This document shows positions 25,706 through 34,967 of a DNA stretch of 64,000 nucleotides, piece by piece. Position numbers and translations under genes: made by a program. Source of the DNA: Alteraurantiacibacter aquimixticola (GTDB lineage Bacteria > Pseudomonadota > Alphaproteobacteria > Sphingomonadales > Sphingomonadaceae); assembly GCF_004965515.1 (NCBI RefSeq), contig NZ_SSHH01000001.1:437280-501279 (forward strand), in the 5' to 3' direction. Numbering within the stretch: the first letter of the stretch is position 1; each line of letters opens with the position of its first letter. The notes under the pieces are model-generated. The model searched no databases, was not told the origin of the DNA, and saw nothing but the letters and a program-made list of their open reading frames with translations.

Positions 25706-26995
25706 ATGATGGCGGATCACCGCGCACGGCACTTGCGCCAGTCAAGCCTTGCGGCGCTGGCATTGTCATTCGCTGTCCTGCCGTCCGGGGCGCTGGCGCA
25801 GGAGATACCCGATGGTGTCGGTGTGGCCGACAGGGTCCGGCCGGAGTTCCAGCCGGTTGGCGGGCGTGTCGGCTCCTTCTTCATCTACCCGGAGATCGAA
25901 GCCACGGTGGAGCTGGACGATAATGTCTTTGCCTCCGAGGACGACAGGAAGTCCGATGCGATCGGGACGCTGGAGCCCTCGGTCAGGCTCCAATCGAGCT
26001 GGTCGCGTCATATGGTCAGGGCCACGGCCCGTTACCGGCTGACGCGGTTCGCGGACAACAGTTCGGAGAACACCGATGAATATGGCGTGGGCTTTTCCGG
26101 CCGGCTGGATACAGGCTCTTCGGCGGATATCCGTGTCCGGCTGGAAGCCGATCGCCTGGCCGAGGAGCGCTACGATATCGCCTCGCCATCGGCTTCCGAG
26201 TCGCCGATCCAGTATGGCCGCCTGCTCGCCAGCCTGCAGGCGAGGCAGCGGCTGGGGCGCTTCAACGCGATCGTGGGTGCCAGTGTCCGCACGCTCGACT
26301 TCGAGGACAACAGGACGCGCGACGGAGAGCCGATCGACGGGGACATCCGCAATGTGGATGTCGTCTCCGGAGACCTGACCGTGAGTTACGGTGGCGGCGC
26401 GGCCTTTCGCACCTTCGTGCGCGGCGCGGTGGAGAAGCGCAGCTATCCCTTCGGTCCGGAAGACGCCGATTTCGATCCGACAGTGAACTTCAACCGCGAT
26501 TCCGAAGGTTTCCGGCTCGAAGGCGGCATCTCGGTCGAAATCAGGGACAGGCTCTATGGCAATGTGCGGGCCGGCTACCTTGTCCAGAACTACGACGACC
26601 CGCAGCTGCGCGACATTGACGGCTTTTCCTTCGGGGCCGACCTGCTGTGGAACCCGACGCTGCTCACCAGCGCGCGGCTGGCGGTCAGCCGTGCGGTTGA
26701 TCTCAACACCTCGGTCCAGAATGCCGGCAATCTGCGGACGAGCTATTCACTGGTCGTCAGCCACGAATTGCGCCGCAATATCGTGCTCACCGGTGCCGGA
26801 ACCTTTGCCACGATCTCACCTGTGGGCCCTGGAGAGAACAGCCGCGAATATGAAGCGAGTGCCGGTGTGACCTATTTGCTCAATCGCCGCTATTCGCTCG
26901 CCGCCGGCCTCATCCACCGCTCGCGCAGCTCGGATGATCCGAACCTGCGCTTCGACGCCAACCGGGCGGTCCTTACCTTACGGGCGCGCTTCTGA
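25706..26995 (+). CDS. Outer-membrane beta-barrel protein (BBP2 type) of the EPS locus
   Basis: 429 residues with a signal peptide (LAALALSFAVLPSGALAQ). The mature part alternates short amphipathic strands and ends in LTLRARF, with a terminal aromatic residue as in barrel proteins. It begins with the IYPEIEATVELDDNVF segment seen in the Putative beta-barrel porin 2 family, found repeatedly in exopolysaccharide loci. It starts seven bases after the kinase gene and probably forms or completes the outer-membrane exit for the polymer (inference). Confidence 0.85.
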   Translation: MMADHRARHLRQSSLAALALSFAVLPSGALAQEIPDGVGVADRVRPEFQPVGGRVGSFFIYPEIEATVELDDNVFASEDDRKSDAIGTLEPSVRLQSSWSRHMVRATARYRLTRFADNSSENTDEYGVGFSGRLDTGSSADIRVRLEADRLAEERYDIASPSASESPIQYGRLLASLQARQRLGRFNAIVGASVRTLDFEDNRTRDGEPIDGDIRNVDVVSGDLTVSYGGGAAFRTFVRGAVEKRSYPFGPEDADFDPTVNFNRDSEGFRLEGGISVEIRDRLYGNVRAGYLVQNYDDPQLRDIDGFSFGADLLWNPTLLTSARLAVSRAVDLNTSVQNAGNLRTSYSLVVSHELRRNIVLTGAGTFATISPVGPGENSREYEASAGVTYLLNRRYSLAAGLIHRSRSSDDPNLRFDANRAVLTLRARF

Positions 26996-27298
26996 CGCAG
27001 CCGGGAGGCCCCCGCGAATGGCGGGCCATCTCATCGAAAATGTCGGAAAAGATGGTCGGCGCGATGGGAGAAGGACGAATGGAAGCGACCAATCGAGGAC
27101 GCGGTCAGCTTGCCCGTCGCACCCTTCGGATCCTGCCGGCATCGGGCGATCTTGAGCGAGGTAAGCTGCACGTCCCGCCCCATTGCACCTCTGCGTAGAC
27201 TGGCCGGGCAGCCTGTCCGTTAAATGGTAAGAGGAAACCCCTAGGAGGTCGTTAACCTTTTTCCCTTAGCAAGCACCCCGAGAAACTTGGGGGGCAAC
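26996..27298. other. Intergenic region ahead of the DUF11 locus
   Basis: 303 bases with no supported gene. It separates the EPS locus from the surface-protein locus and should contain the promoter of the latter. The last 25 bases form the hairpin described separately. Confidence 0.5.
27276..27294 (+). promoter_or_regulatory. Hairpin over the ribosome binding site of the first DUF11 gene
   Basis: CCCCGA (27276-27281) pairs with TTGGGG (27287-27292) around a five-base loop, including one G-U pair. The right arm and following bases (GGGGGG, 27289-27294) are the only good ribosome site for ATG 27299, so the stem would mask it. Confidence 0.45.
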
Positions 27299-28276
27299 AT
27301 GATCAAGAACTCTCACTACCTGCTGGCCACTGTCGCTGTGGTCAGCCTTGGCGCCACGCCCGCACTCGCTGCGGGCGTACTTGCAGGCACCGATATCGAG
27401 AACACGGCGACCGCGACTTATCAGATCGGCGGCTCGCCTGGGGCGGTCGATTCGAACACGGTAACGATTCGCGTGGACGAAGTCCTGAATGTCAGCGTCA
27501 CCACGCTGGACAGCGGGTCCGTCGCCATCGACGGGACCGGAGCGGTGTTGACGTTTTCCGTTACCAACGAGGGCAACGGTCCCGAGGCGTTCGATCTGAC
27601 GGTCCTCGAATCGATCGGCGGTAACGATTTCAACGCGAATGTTACCTTCGTCGCGGTGGATACGAACAACAACGGTATCTACGATCCGGGGTCTGACCTC
27701 ATCCTGACGACCGGCGTCAGCACTCCGTCTGTCGACCCGGACGATGCGCTGACCGTTTTCGTCGGCGTGTCCCTTCCCGGTGGGCAGACCGATAGCGATG
27801 CCAGCCAGCTTCGCCTGACGGCGGAAGCCGCGACGGGAACCGGCGCGCCCGGCACCAGCTTCGCCGGTCAAGGCGCGGGCGGCGGCGACGCCGTTGTCGG
27901 CGCGACGGGTGCGGACGACGATGATCTTGGCGCACTGATTGTCAGCCTTGGAGGCTCACCTCTGGTCGCGCTGACCAAGTCGGCGACAGTGGCCGATCCT
28001 TTCGGCGGTACGCAGCCGATCCCTGGCGCGATTGTCACCTATTCGATTCTCGCGACGGTAAGCGGAACGGGATCGGTCGATCTCCTGACCGTTTCCGACG
28101 CGATTCCGGCAGGCACGACCTATGTGCCCGGCTCACTCGCGCTCGACAGCGGATCGTTGACCGACGCGGCAGATACCGATGCCGGCGAAGCGAACGGTTC
28201 CGGCATTTCCGTCGATCTCGGCAGCGTCACCAGCGGCGCGTCCCACACAGTCGAGTTCGACGTCGAGGTCAACTGA
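27299..28276 (+). CDS. Secreted DUF11-domain surface protein
   Basis: 325 residues: a signal peptide ending TPALA at about residue 24, then Thr/Val/Asp-rich beta-sandwich sequence. The N-terminal half has ENTATATYQIGG and LTFSVTNEGNGPEAFDLTV. The C-terminal half is a DUF11 repeat (LVALTKSATVADP, GAIVTYSILATVSG, AIPAGTTYVPGSL). It is acidic and nearly free of cysteine, with no anchor or sorting signal. DUF11 domains are common in large surface and adhesive proteins; the function here is unknown. ATG 27299 fits the GGGGGG site. Confidence 0.75.
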   Translation: MIKNSHYLLATVAVVSLGATPALAAGVLAGTDIENTATATYQIGGSPGAVDSNTVTIRVDEVLNVSVTTLDSGSVAIDGTGAVLTFSVTNEGNGPEAFDLTVLESIGGNDFNANVTFVAVDTNNNGIYDPGSDLILTTGVSTPSVDPDDALTVFVGVSLPGGQTDSDASQLRLTAEAATGTGAPGTSFAGQGAGGGDAVVGATGADDDDLGALIVSLGGSPLVALTKSATVADPFGGTQPIPGAIVTYSILATVSGTGSVDLLTVSDAIPAGTTYVPGSLALDSGSLTDAADTDAGEANGSGISVDLGSVTSGASHTVEFDVEVN

Positions 28277-28286
28277 GGGTAAACCC

Positions 28287-28760
28287 ATGAAAAATATGAC
28301 CTTTACGGCAGCGCTTCTTGTCGCCTGCTTCACCTCCCCTGCCATGGCGCAAGCTGCGGAGCGGCCGGTGACGCTGGACAGCGATATGAAGCTGGAACGT
28401 ATCGTTGAGGAAAACGGCAACCGGACGACCCTTCTGGTCGACCCGGAAGTCGTCGTGCCCGGCGATCGTCTCCAGTTCGTGACGCGTTACAACAATGTCG
28501 GCAACGAGACGGTGAACGACTTCGTCATCACCAATCCCGTGCCGAACAGCATCCGCGTCACGGATGATTCGGCCAATGAGCTCGAAGTCTCGGTCGATGG
28601 CGGCGTGAATTGGGGCAAGCTCGCCGATCTTACCGTCACCGACGAGGAGGGGGTCGTTCAGCCCGCCGGTGCCGATGACGTCACGCATGTCCGCTGGTCC
28701 ATTGCCGAACTGGTACCGGGCGCAGCCGGGCAGGTCCAATATTCAGGAATCGTAGAGTGA
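28287..28760 (+). CDS. Secreted DUF11-like small protein
   Basis: 157 residues with a signal peptide (ALLVACFTSPAMAQ) and one beta-sandwich domain: VVVPGDRLQFVTRYNNVGNE, FVITNPVPNSIRVTDDS, then VRWSIAELVPGAAGQVQYSG at the end. This is the DUF11 core without further repeats. It lies 10 bases after the previous gene in the same direction, so it is probably in the same operon. It could be a minor subunit or cap of a surface structure, which is inferred only from size and company. Confidence 0.72.
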   Translation: MKNMTFTAALLVACFTSPAMAQAAERPVTLDSDMKLERIVEENGNRTTLLVDPEVVVPGDRLQFVTRYNNVGNETVNDFVITNPVPNSIRVTDDSANELEVSVDGGVNWGKLADLTVTDEEGVVQPAGADDVTHVRWSIAELVPGAAGQVQYSGIVE

Positions 28761-28822
28761 TCCGTGGGCCGGGGCGACAGCCTCGCACCTTCTGACGCTA
28801 TGATAACTCGGGGAATAAGCCA

Positions 28823-29887
28823 ATGAAAACGCATACGAAATTTCTGGTTTCTACCAGTCTCTTGACGGCCGGTGCGCTTGTTGCATCGCCTGCTTTCGCT
28901 GCCGGTACTGCAGCCGGCACAACCATTCAGAACGAAGTGACCGTCAGCTACAATGTCGGCACTGTGGCCCAGACCGATATTGAGGCGACGGATGAAATCA
29001 TCGTCGACCGCAAGATCGACCTGGTGGTTCAGGAGCTCGGCTCCAACACCACGACGGTCAACCCGAACGAGACGCAGGTCGTGACGACTTTCACGGTCAC
29101 CAACCTGTCGAACGCGACGCTCGACTTCCTGCTCAGCGCGACTGACGGATCGGGTGACGATTTCGATATCTCGGGCGGCTACACCTTCTACGTGGACAAT
29201 GAGAGTGCAGGCGTGTCGGGCTCTCTCGACGCTGCTGACGGCGCACCCGTCACCAACCTGGACGATATTGTCGCCGACGATATCGTGACCGTGTTCGTCG
29301 TGGGCGCTTCCGTGCCCGGCACTGTGGTGAATGCCGAAGAAGCCGACGTGATCCTGACGGCCGCCGCTCGCGAAACCACGGGCGGTGCGCTCACCGGCGT
29401 TCTCACGTCGGGCGATGCCAATACCGCTGCTATGGACACAGTGCTGGCCGATGCCGCGGGTGAAACCGATGCGCTTCGAGATGGTGCGCATTCGGCTCTG
29501 GACACCTATGTGGTTTCCGCAGCCGGCCTCACCGTCACGAAGTCGAGCCGTGTGATCGACGATCCCGTCAACGGAACGACCAACCCGAAGATGATCCCGG
29601 GCGCGACGGTCGAATACTGCATCGCGGTGGTCAATGCTTCGGGCAGTGCGACCGCATCTGGCATCAATATCTCGGATACGCTGCCTAGCGGTCTCGTCTT
29701 CGTGCCTGGTTCGATCGTGATCAACGGCTCGCTTGCTGGTGCAGGCTCCGATCCGACCGATTGCGACACCGGCACCGGTTCGGCTGGCGGCAGCTTCTCC
29801 GGCAACACCGTTTCGGGTGGGCTGAGCGATATCGCCGGCGGCTCGAACGGCACGCTGGTGTTCCAAGCCACGATCGACCCGAGCTAA
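28823..29887 (+). CDS. Secreted DUF11-domain surface protein
   Basis: 354 residues, paralogous in layout to the protein at 27299: signal peptide ending ASPAFA, an N-terminal half with TIQNEVTVSYNVG and FTVTNLSNATLDFLLS, and a C-terminal DUF11 repeat (LTVTKSSRVIDDP, GATVEYCIAVVNASG, TLPSGLVFVPGSI). Two cysteines in the last domain could form a disulfide. It follows the small DUF11 gene by 62 bases. Confidence 0.75.
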   Translation: MKTHTKFLVSTSLLTAGALVASPAFAAGTAAGTTIQNEVTVSYNVGTVAQTDIEATDEIIVDRKIDLVVQELGSNTTTVNPNETQVVTTFTVTNLSNATLDFLLSATDGSGDDFDISGGYTFYVDNESAGVSGSLDAADGAPVTNLDDIVADDIVTVFVVGASVPGTVVNAEEADVILTAAARETTGGALTGVLTSGDANTAAMDTVLADAAGETDALRDGAHSALDTYVVSAAGLTVTKSSRVIDDPVNGTTNPKMIPGATVEYCIAVVNASGSATASGINISDTLPSGLVFVPGSIVINGSLAGAGSDPTDCDTGTGSAGGSFSGNTVSGGLSDIAGGSNGTLVFQATIDPS

Positions 29888-29945
29888 GGCTCATTTTGCG
29901 ACGGGGGGCCGGTGGTCCCCCGTTTGCTTCGGGCAAATATGGTTA

Positions 29946-32900
29946 ATGCGAACGCAACGGTTCTCTAACGGACTGGCGGCTCTCGTCCTCTGCTTGCTGG
30001 TGATCTTCGGTGCTGTGCCCTCCAGGGCGCAGACGATCGAAAATATCGCCAATGCGGAATGGACGGTGTCGGGCATGGAATATTCCACCACGTCGAACCG
30101 TGTCGTGTTCGACGTGGCGATGCCTGCTGCAACAATCTCGACCTACCAGCCTGTCGTGGCAGACGGCAGGTCGACGCAAATTGTCGCGTCGCGGTGCGGC
30201 AACCAGCCGATTACCACTGCAAGCGTCGATCCCCGGCAGATACTGAACTGGAGCATTTCGCCCACCACGACCATCAAGGTTGGCCGCATCGTGGTCTTCG
30301 AGGTGGTTGCGCCGATCGCAAACACCGATCCTGACGCTAGGGATCAATTGACTGCGGTACTGAACGCGCCGAGTGGCGACGCCGAGACACTCACCATCTA
30401 CGAAACCGAAGTCGATAGCGGGATTTTTATTGGCGAGCTGCCGACCCGTCGCATCCCGCCTGCGCCTGTATCGGGCGATTGCGTCCTCAGCCTGGCGGGC
30501 GGGGAAACCATCACGATCGATGTCAACTCGCCGGGATCGGACGAAGTTCTGGTCAGCGCAAAGGTGCTCGGACTGGCCGATCCTTACGGCATGGTGTTCG
30601 ATAGCGCGGACGGAACGCCGGTTGATGGCGCACGCGTCACCTTGATCGATACCACAACGGGATTGCCCGCCGAGGTCTTCTCTGAAGACGGCGTAACTCC
30701 TTATCCTTCAACGGTAATTTCTGGAACAAACGCGGTCGACAATGCCGGATTGGTCTATCCTGTCGAGGCAGGAGAGTTCCGTTTTCCGCTGACTCCCGCT
30801 GGCTCCTACCGGCTCCTGGTTGAACCGCCTGAGCCGTTCACCGCGCCTTCGGTCGTTCCGGAGTCCCAGCTTGCCACACTTACACGCCCCGGCGGCGGTA
30901 GCTTTATCATCACGGATGCCTCTTATGGCAATCCGTTCGCTCTCTCCGGAAATGACGCCGTCCAGATCGATATTCCGGTCGACCTGCCCGGCCTTCCCTT
31001 GCTGCTCGACAAGCGCGCATCGCGCGAGCGGGCACAGCCGGGCGATGTCGTCTTCTACACCGTAACCGTCCGCAATCCTGACGAGCTCCGCTCGCGGCAG
31101 GACGTCGTGTTTATCGACCTTCCGTCGACCTGGCTGCGCTTGCGGCCGGATTCCATCCGCCTGAACGGTGAGGATCCGGGCGATGCGCTAACCATCGCAA
31201 GCGATGGCAAGCGGTTCGAGATTGTGCTTGGGGCGATGACGGCGGGCCAGTCCCATCGGATAACCTATGCGATGACCGTGCGTCCCGATGCTTCACCGGG
31301 GCAGGCAGGCAATCGCGCAGAAGTCATTGATATTACCGGAGGTATCAGTCGTGCCGGTGCGACCGTGCGGATCGATCGCGACCTGATTGCAGGGCGGATG
31401 ACGCTGATCGGCCGCGTGACCGCCGGTGGCTGCGGCTCCTCCGGCGAAGCGATCGGAATTCCCGGTGTCCGGGTCATGCTGGAAGATGGCAGCTTCGCCG
31501 TCACCGATGCCGACGGCCGCTACCATTTCGATGGCCTGGTTCCGGGCGCGCATGTGGTCCAGGCGCAAAACGCTACCCTGCCCGAGGGCGGCGAGTTCGT
31601 CGACTGTGCGCCCTCGACGCGCAGCGCGGGAAGGGCCAATTCGCGCTTCATCACGGGCCAAGGCGGTAGCCTTGTCGTTGCCGATTTCCACGCGGTGATC
31701 CCCGAAGGTGCGTTGCTGGTCGATGCAGCGAGCACTCGTGCGGAACCGCTTCCCGATCCGGTCGCGGCTGGTGCGGAAACAAACTGGATCGCCATGGGCA
31801 ATGGCCCCAATGACTGGCTTTTCCCTGCTATCGATCACAATCCGCGTTCGCCCGCGATCCGCGTGGCTATTCGCCATCGGCCGACCCAGAGCGTGGTGCT
31901 GAAGGTTGACGGCGAGCCCATCGCTGATCTTTCTTTCGAAGGAACGGATACCGCTCCTTCGCGCGACTACGCCGTCAGCCTCTGGCGCGGTGTCCAGCTG
32001 GAAGGCGAGACGACACGCCTGGTCGCGGAGATCCGCGAGGCCGACGGATCGCTGGTCGAGACGCTGGAACGCGAAGTCTATTTCGTCAATCGTCCCGCCC
32101 GGGTGGAACTGCTTCCGGAAGCATCCAACCTCGTTGCCGACGGTCGCAGCCGCCCCGTACTTGCGGTTCGCCTGACCGACCGTCACGGACGCCCCGTTCA
32201 TGCCGGCCTTACCGGCCAGCTGACGATCAACTCGCCCTATGAAAGCGCGCGCGCGATCGAGGTAAGCCAGAGCCGTGCTCTGGGGGGGCTGGGTTCGGTG
32301 GCGCCTACCTGGCTGGTCGAGGGCGACGATGGCATCGCATATATCGAGCTTGCGCCGACCATGGTGAGCGGTGCCGTGCGTGCAGAATTCTCTTTCCTCG
32401 ACGGCGAGACGCGCCACACGCAAACGCTCGAAAGCTGGATGGTGCCCGGTGACCAGGAGTGGACGATTATCGGCCTCGCCGAAGGTTCGGTCGGCGCGCA
32501 GTCGATCGCCGACGAGATGGAGCGGGCCGGCAGCTTCGATTCCGACCTGGGCGAGGATGCACGGGTAGCCTTCTACGCCAAGGGTCGCGTACTCGGCAGC
32601 GTGCTCCTCACCGTGGCCTATGACAGCGCCAAGCAGCGCGAGGATACCGAGCTGCTGGGGATCATCGATCCGTCCGCCTATTACACGGTCTATGCCGACG
32701 GGGCGAACCGCCGCTTCGACGCCGCGAGCCGCGAAAAGCTCTATGTCCGCGTGGAAAGCGCAGCCTTCTACGCGCTCTATGGCGATTTCGAGACCGGCTT
32801 CGACCAGACCCGGCTGGCGGCCTACAACCGTGTCGCCACAGGCGTAAAGGGTGAGGTGCAGCTGGGACAGGTACATGCCCAGGGTTTCGCGGCCGAGATT

Positions 32901-34967
32901 GGCTCGCGCTATCGCCGGGACGAAATCCAGGGTGCGGGCATCAGCGGCCCCTACCAGCTTTCGAGCCGTGCGATCATTGCCAATAGCGAGACCGTGACGA
33001 TCGAAGTGCGCGACCGTTTCCGCTCGGAAATCATCGTCGAACGTCAGACGCTGACGCGCTTTATCGATTACGACATCGACCTGCTTTCGGGCACGATCAG
33101 CTTTACCCGGCCGGTGCTGAGCCGCGATTCCGGCCTCAATCCGCAATTCATCGTGATCGACTACGAGATCGACGAACTGGCAGGCGGGGAATGGAATGCC
33201 GGCCTTCGTGCCGACTGGACGACCGATGATGGCCAGCTGCGTTTCGGTGCGACCGCGATCACCGACAAGGGTGACGAGGAGCGCTCCGACCTGCTGGCAG
33301 CCGATATGCGCCTGCGCCTTGGCAATGCGACCGAGATCCGGGCCGAAGTCGCCGCCAGCCGCAGCGAGGGCGACACCGCGACTGCCTGGATGATCGAAGC
33401 CGAGCACCATGGCAGCGCCATGGACCTGCTCGCCTACGCCCACCAGGTCGGTTCGTCCTTCGGCGTCGGTCAGCTCAACGGTGCGGAGCGTGGGCGCCGG
33501 AAGGCAGGCGTGGATGCCCGCTACGCCGTCACCGAGCACTGGTCGGTGACCGCCAGCGGCTGGTACGAGAACAGCCTGGTCGACGATGCCAGCCGGCGTG
33601 CAGTCGAATTGCGCACCGATTATCGTGGTGAGCGGACCGATGGCTTCGTGGGCATTGCCTGGTTCGACGACCACCTCGCCGATGGCGACCGCAACAGCTC
33701 GACCGTTCTCGAGACCGGTGCTTCGCAGCGCCTGTTCGACAACCGCCTCGAGATCACGGGCACGACCAGCATTGCCCTCGACAGCACGGAATCGATCGAC
33801 CTGCCGACGCGCCACCAGCTGGGTCTGCGTTATGCGATCACTTCCGACATCCGCGCGCTGGCGACTTACGAGATTGCCGAGGGCGAGGCGATCGATGCGC
33901 GGACGCTGCGCGCTGGCCTCGAAGTGTCGCCCTGGAATGGCAGCAAGGTCATCGGCACGCTCGGCCGCCAGGGCCTGGACGATGACCGTCAGCGGACATT
34001 TGCGGCTTTCGGCCTGGCTCAGAGCCTTCCCGTCACCGACAGCATCACGATCGAGGCTACGCTTGACGGAAACCGCACGATCGGCGGCTTCGATCCGGGC
34101 GACATCGTCAATCCCGACCATCCGATCGCCAGTGGCGGTTTCGTGGGGAGCGGCGCCACACTGACCGAGGACTTCACTGCAGCGACCCTGGGCGCGACCT
34201 ACCGCCGGGATCGCTGGAGCGCGACCGGCCGGGCCGAATGGCGCGATGGCGAGTTTGCCGACCGCAAGGGCCTTAGCCTCGCGGCCATTCGCCAGCTGGG
34301 CGAAGGCAGCGTTGTGGGCAGCGGGCTGACCTGGACACATGCGAGCGCCCCTGACGGCACTTCGACCGAAATCATCGATGCCGCCATTGCAGCCGCGCAT
34401 CGTCCGGCGGATTCGGAATTCGCTTTCCTCAGCAAGCTCGAATTCCGCAGCGACAGCGTCCGGGGCGCGGTTTTCGGCGAGCCCGGCCCGGTCGGCGGCA
34501 CCGCGCTCACTGTCGATGGCGATGCGAAATCGCGCCGGCTAATCGGCAGTGTCTCCACCAACTGGACCCCGCGCGGTGGCGGTGCGGCTGGCGAGATCCT
34601 GCAGCGCAGCGAGTTCGCACTGTTCGTCGGCGGACGTTACAGCTTCGATGAATATGAAGGATACGCGCTCGACGGTTTCACCGCGCTGGTCGGCGCGGAT
34701 GTCCGCATCGGCATTGACGAGCGTGTTGAAATCGGCGCCAGCGCGACCGTGCGTTCCAACCTGACCGATGGAGCGACGAGCTTCTCGATCGGTCCGCAAA
34801 TCGGCTTTGCGCCGGTGGATAACGTCTTGCTTACAGTGGGCTACAACGTCACAGGCTTCCGTGATCGCGATTTCCGCGATGCACGATCGACGGAACGGGG
34901 CCTTTTCGCCAACATCAAGATGAAGTTCGACACGCAGAGCTTTTCCTTCCTGGGGCTGGGCCGGTGA
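29946..34967 (+). CDS. Giant outer-membrane protein with DUF11, SdrB-like and C-terminal barrel regions
   Basis: 1673 residues. The signal peptide ends PSRAQ. Residues about 30-480 carry beta-sandwich and DUF11 modules (LLDKRASRERAQPGDVVFYTV). About 490-540 is an SdrB/carboxypeptidase-regulatory-like module (IPGVRVMLEDGSFAVTDADGRY). The middle region has the conserved block with DPSAYYTVYAD, ALYGDFETGF and DEIQGAGISGPYQLS seen in large proteobacterial DUF11 outer-membrane proteins. The last 500 residues are strand-rich and end FSFLGLGR, as in a barrel. It may display or secrete the neighbouring DUF11 proteins (inference). The family function is unknown to me. Confidence 0.8.
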   Translation: MRTQRFSNGLAALVLCLLVIFGAVPSRAQTIENIANAEWTVSGMEYSTTSNRVVFDVAMPAATISTYQPVVADGRSTQIVASRCGNQPITTASVDPRQILNWSISPTTTIKVGRIVVFEVVAPIANTDPDARDQLTAVLNAPSGDAETLTIYETEVDSGIFIGELPTRRIPPAPVSGDCVLSLAGGETITIDVNSPGSDEVLVSAKVLGLADPYGMVFDSADGTPVDGARVTLIDTTTGLPAEVFSEDGVTPYPSTVISGTNAVDNAGLVYPVEAGEFRFPLTPAGSYRLLVEPPEPFTAPSVVPESQLATLTRPGGGSFIITDASYGNPFALSGNDAVQIDIPVDLPGLPLLLDKRASRERAQPGDVVFYTVTVRNPDELRSRQDVVFIDLPSTWLRLRPDSIRLNGEDPGDALTIASDGKRFEIVLGAMTAGQSHRITYAMTVRPDASPGQAGNRAEVIDITGGISRAGATVRIDRDLIAGRMTLIGRVTAGGCGSSGEAIGIPGVRVMLEDGSFAVTDADGRYHFDGLVPGAHVVQAQNATLPEGGEFVDCAPSTRSAGRANSRFITGQGGSLVVADFHAVIPEGALLVDAASTRAEPLPDPVAAGAETNWIAMGNGPNDWLFPAIDHNPRSPAIRVAIRHRPTQSVVLKVDGEPIADLSFEGTDTAPSRDYAVSLWRGVQLEGETTRLVAEIREADGSLVETLEREVYFVNRPARVELLPEASNLVADGRSRPVLAVRLTDRHGRPVHAGLTGQLTINSPYESARAIEVSQSRALGGLGSVAPTWLVEGDDGIAYIELAPTMVSGAVRAEFSFLDGETRHTQTLESWMVPGDQEWTIIGLAEGSVGAQSIADEMERAGSFDSDLGEDARVAFYAKGRVLGSVLLTVAYDSAKQREDTELLGIIDPSAYYTVYADGANRRFDAASREKLYVRVESAAFYALYGDFETGFDQTRLAAYNRVATGVKGEVQLGQVHAQGFAAEIGSRYRRDEIQGAGISGPYQLSSRAIIANSETVTIEVRDRFRSEIIVERQTLTRFIDYDIDLLSGTISFTRPVLSRDSGLNPQFIVIDYEIDELAGGEWNAGLRADWTTDDGQLRFGATAITDKGDEERSDLLAADMRLRLGNATEIRAEVAASRSEGDTATAWMIEAEHHGSAMDLLAYAHQVGSSFGVGQLNGAERGRRKAGVDARYAVTEHWSVTASGWYENSLVDDASRRAVELRTDYRGERTDGFVGIAWFDDHLADGDRNSSTVLETGASQRLFDNRLEITGTTSIALDSTESIDLPTRHQLGLRYAITSDIRALATYEIAEGEAIDARTLRAGLEVSPWNGSKVIGTLGRQGLDDDRQRTFAAFGLAQSLPVTDSITIEATLDGNRTIGGFDPGDIVNPDHPIASGGFVGSGATLTEDFTAATLGATYRRDRWSATGRAEWRDGEFADRKGLSLAAIRQLGEGSVVGSGLTWTHASAPDGTSTEIIDAAIAAAHRPADSEFAFLSKLEFRSDSVRGAVFGEPGPVGGTALTVDGDAKSRRLIGSVSTNWTPRGGGAAGEILQRSEFALFVGGRYSFDEYEGYALDGFTALVGADVRIGIDERVEIGASATVRSNLTDGATSFSIGPQIGFAPVDNVLLTVGYNVTGFRDRDFRDARSTERGLFANIKMKFDTQSFSFLGLGR

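Noticed and set aside
833-26995. EPS locus as a recent foreign island
   Set aside because: Base composition, codon character and start/ribosome-site usage look like the flanking housekeeping genes, and there are no boundary repeats or integrase.
27241-27270. CtrA-type box (TTAA-N7-TTAA) before the DUF11 locus
   Set aside because: The TTAA and TTAG elements present are ten bases apart, not seven, and no second match was seen.
31293-34400. A 1035-codon open frame on the minus strand inside the giant outer-membrane protein gene
   Set aside because: It is antisense to a frame with clear domains and a signal peptide, has no family match and is His/Arg-rich in the way GC-rich shadow frames are.
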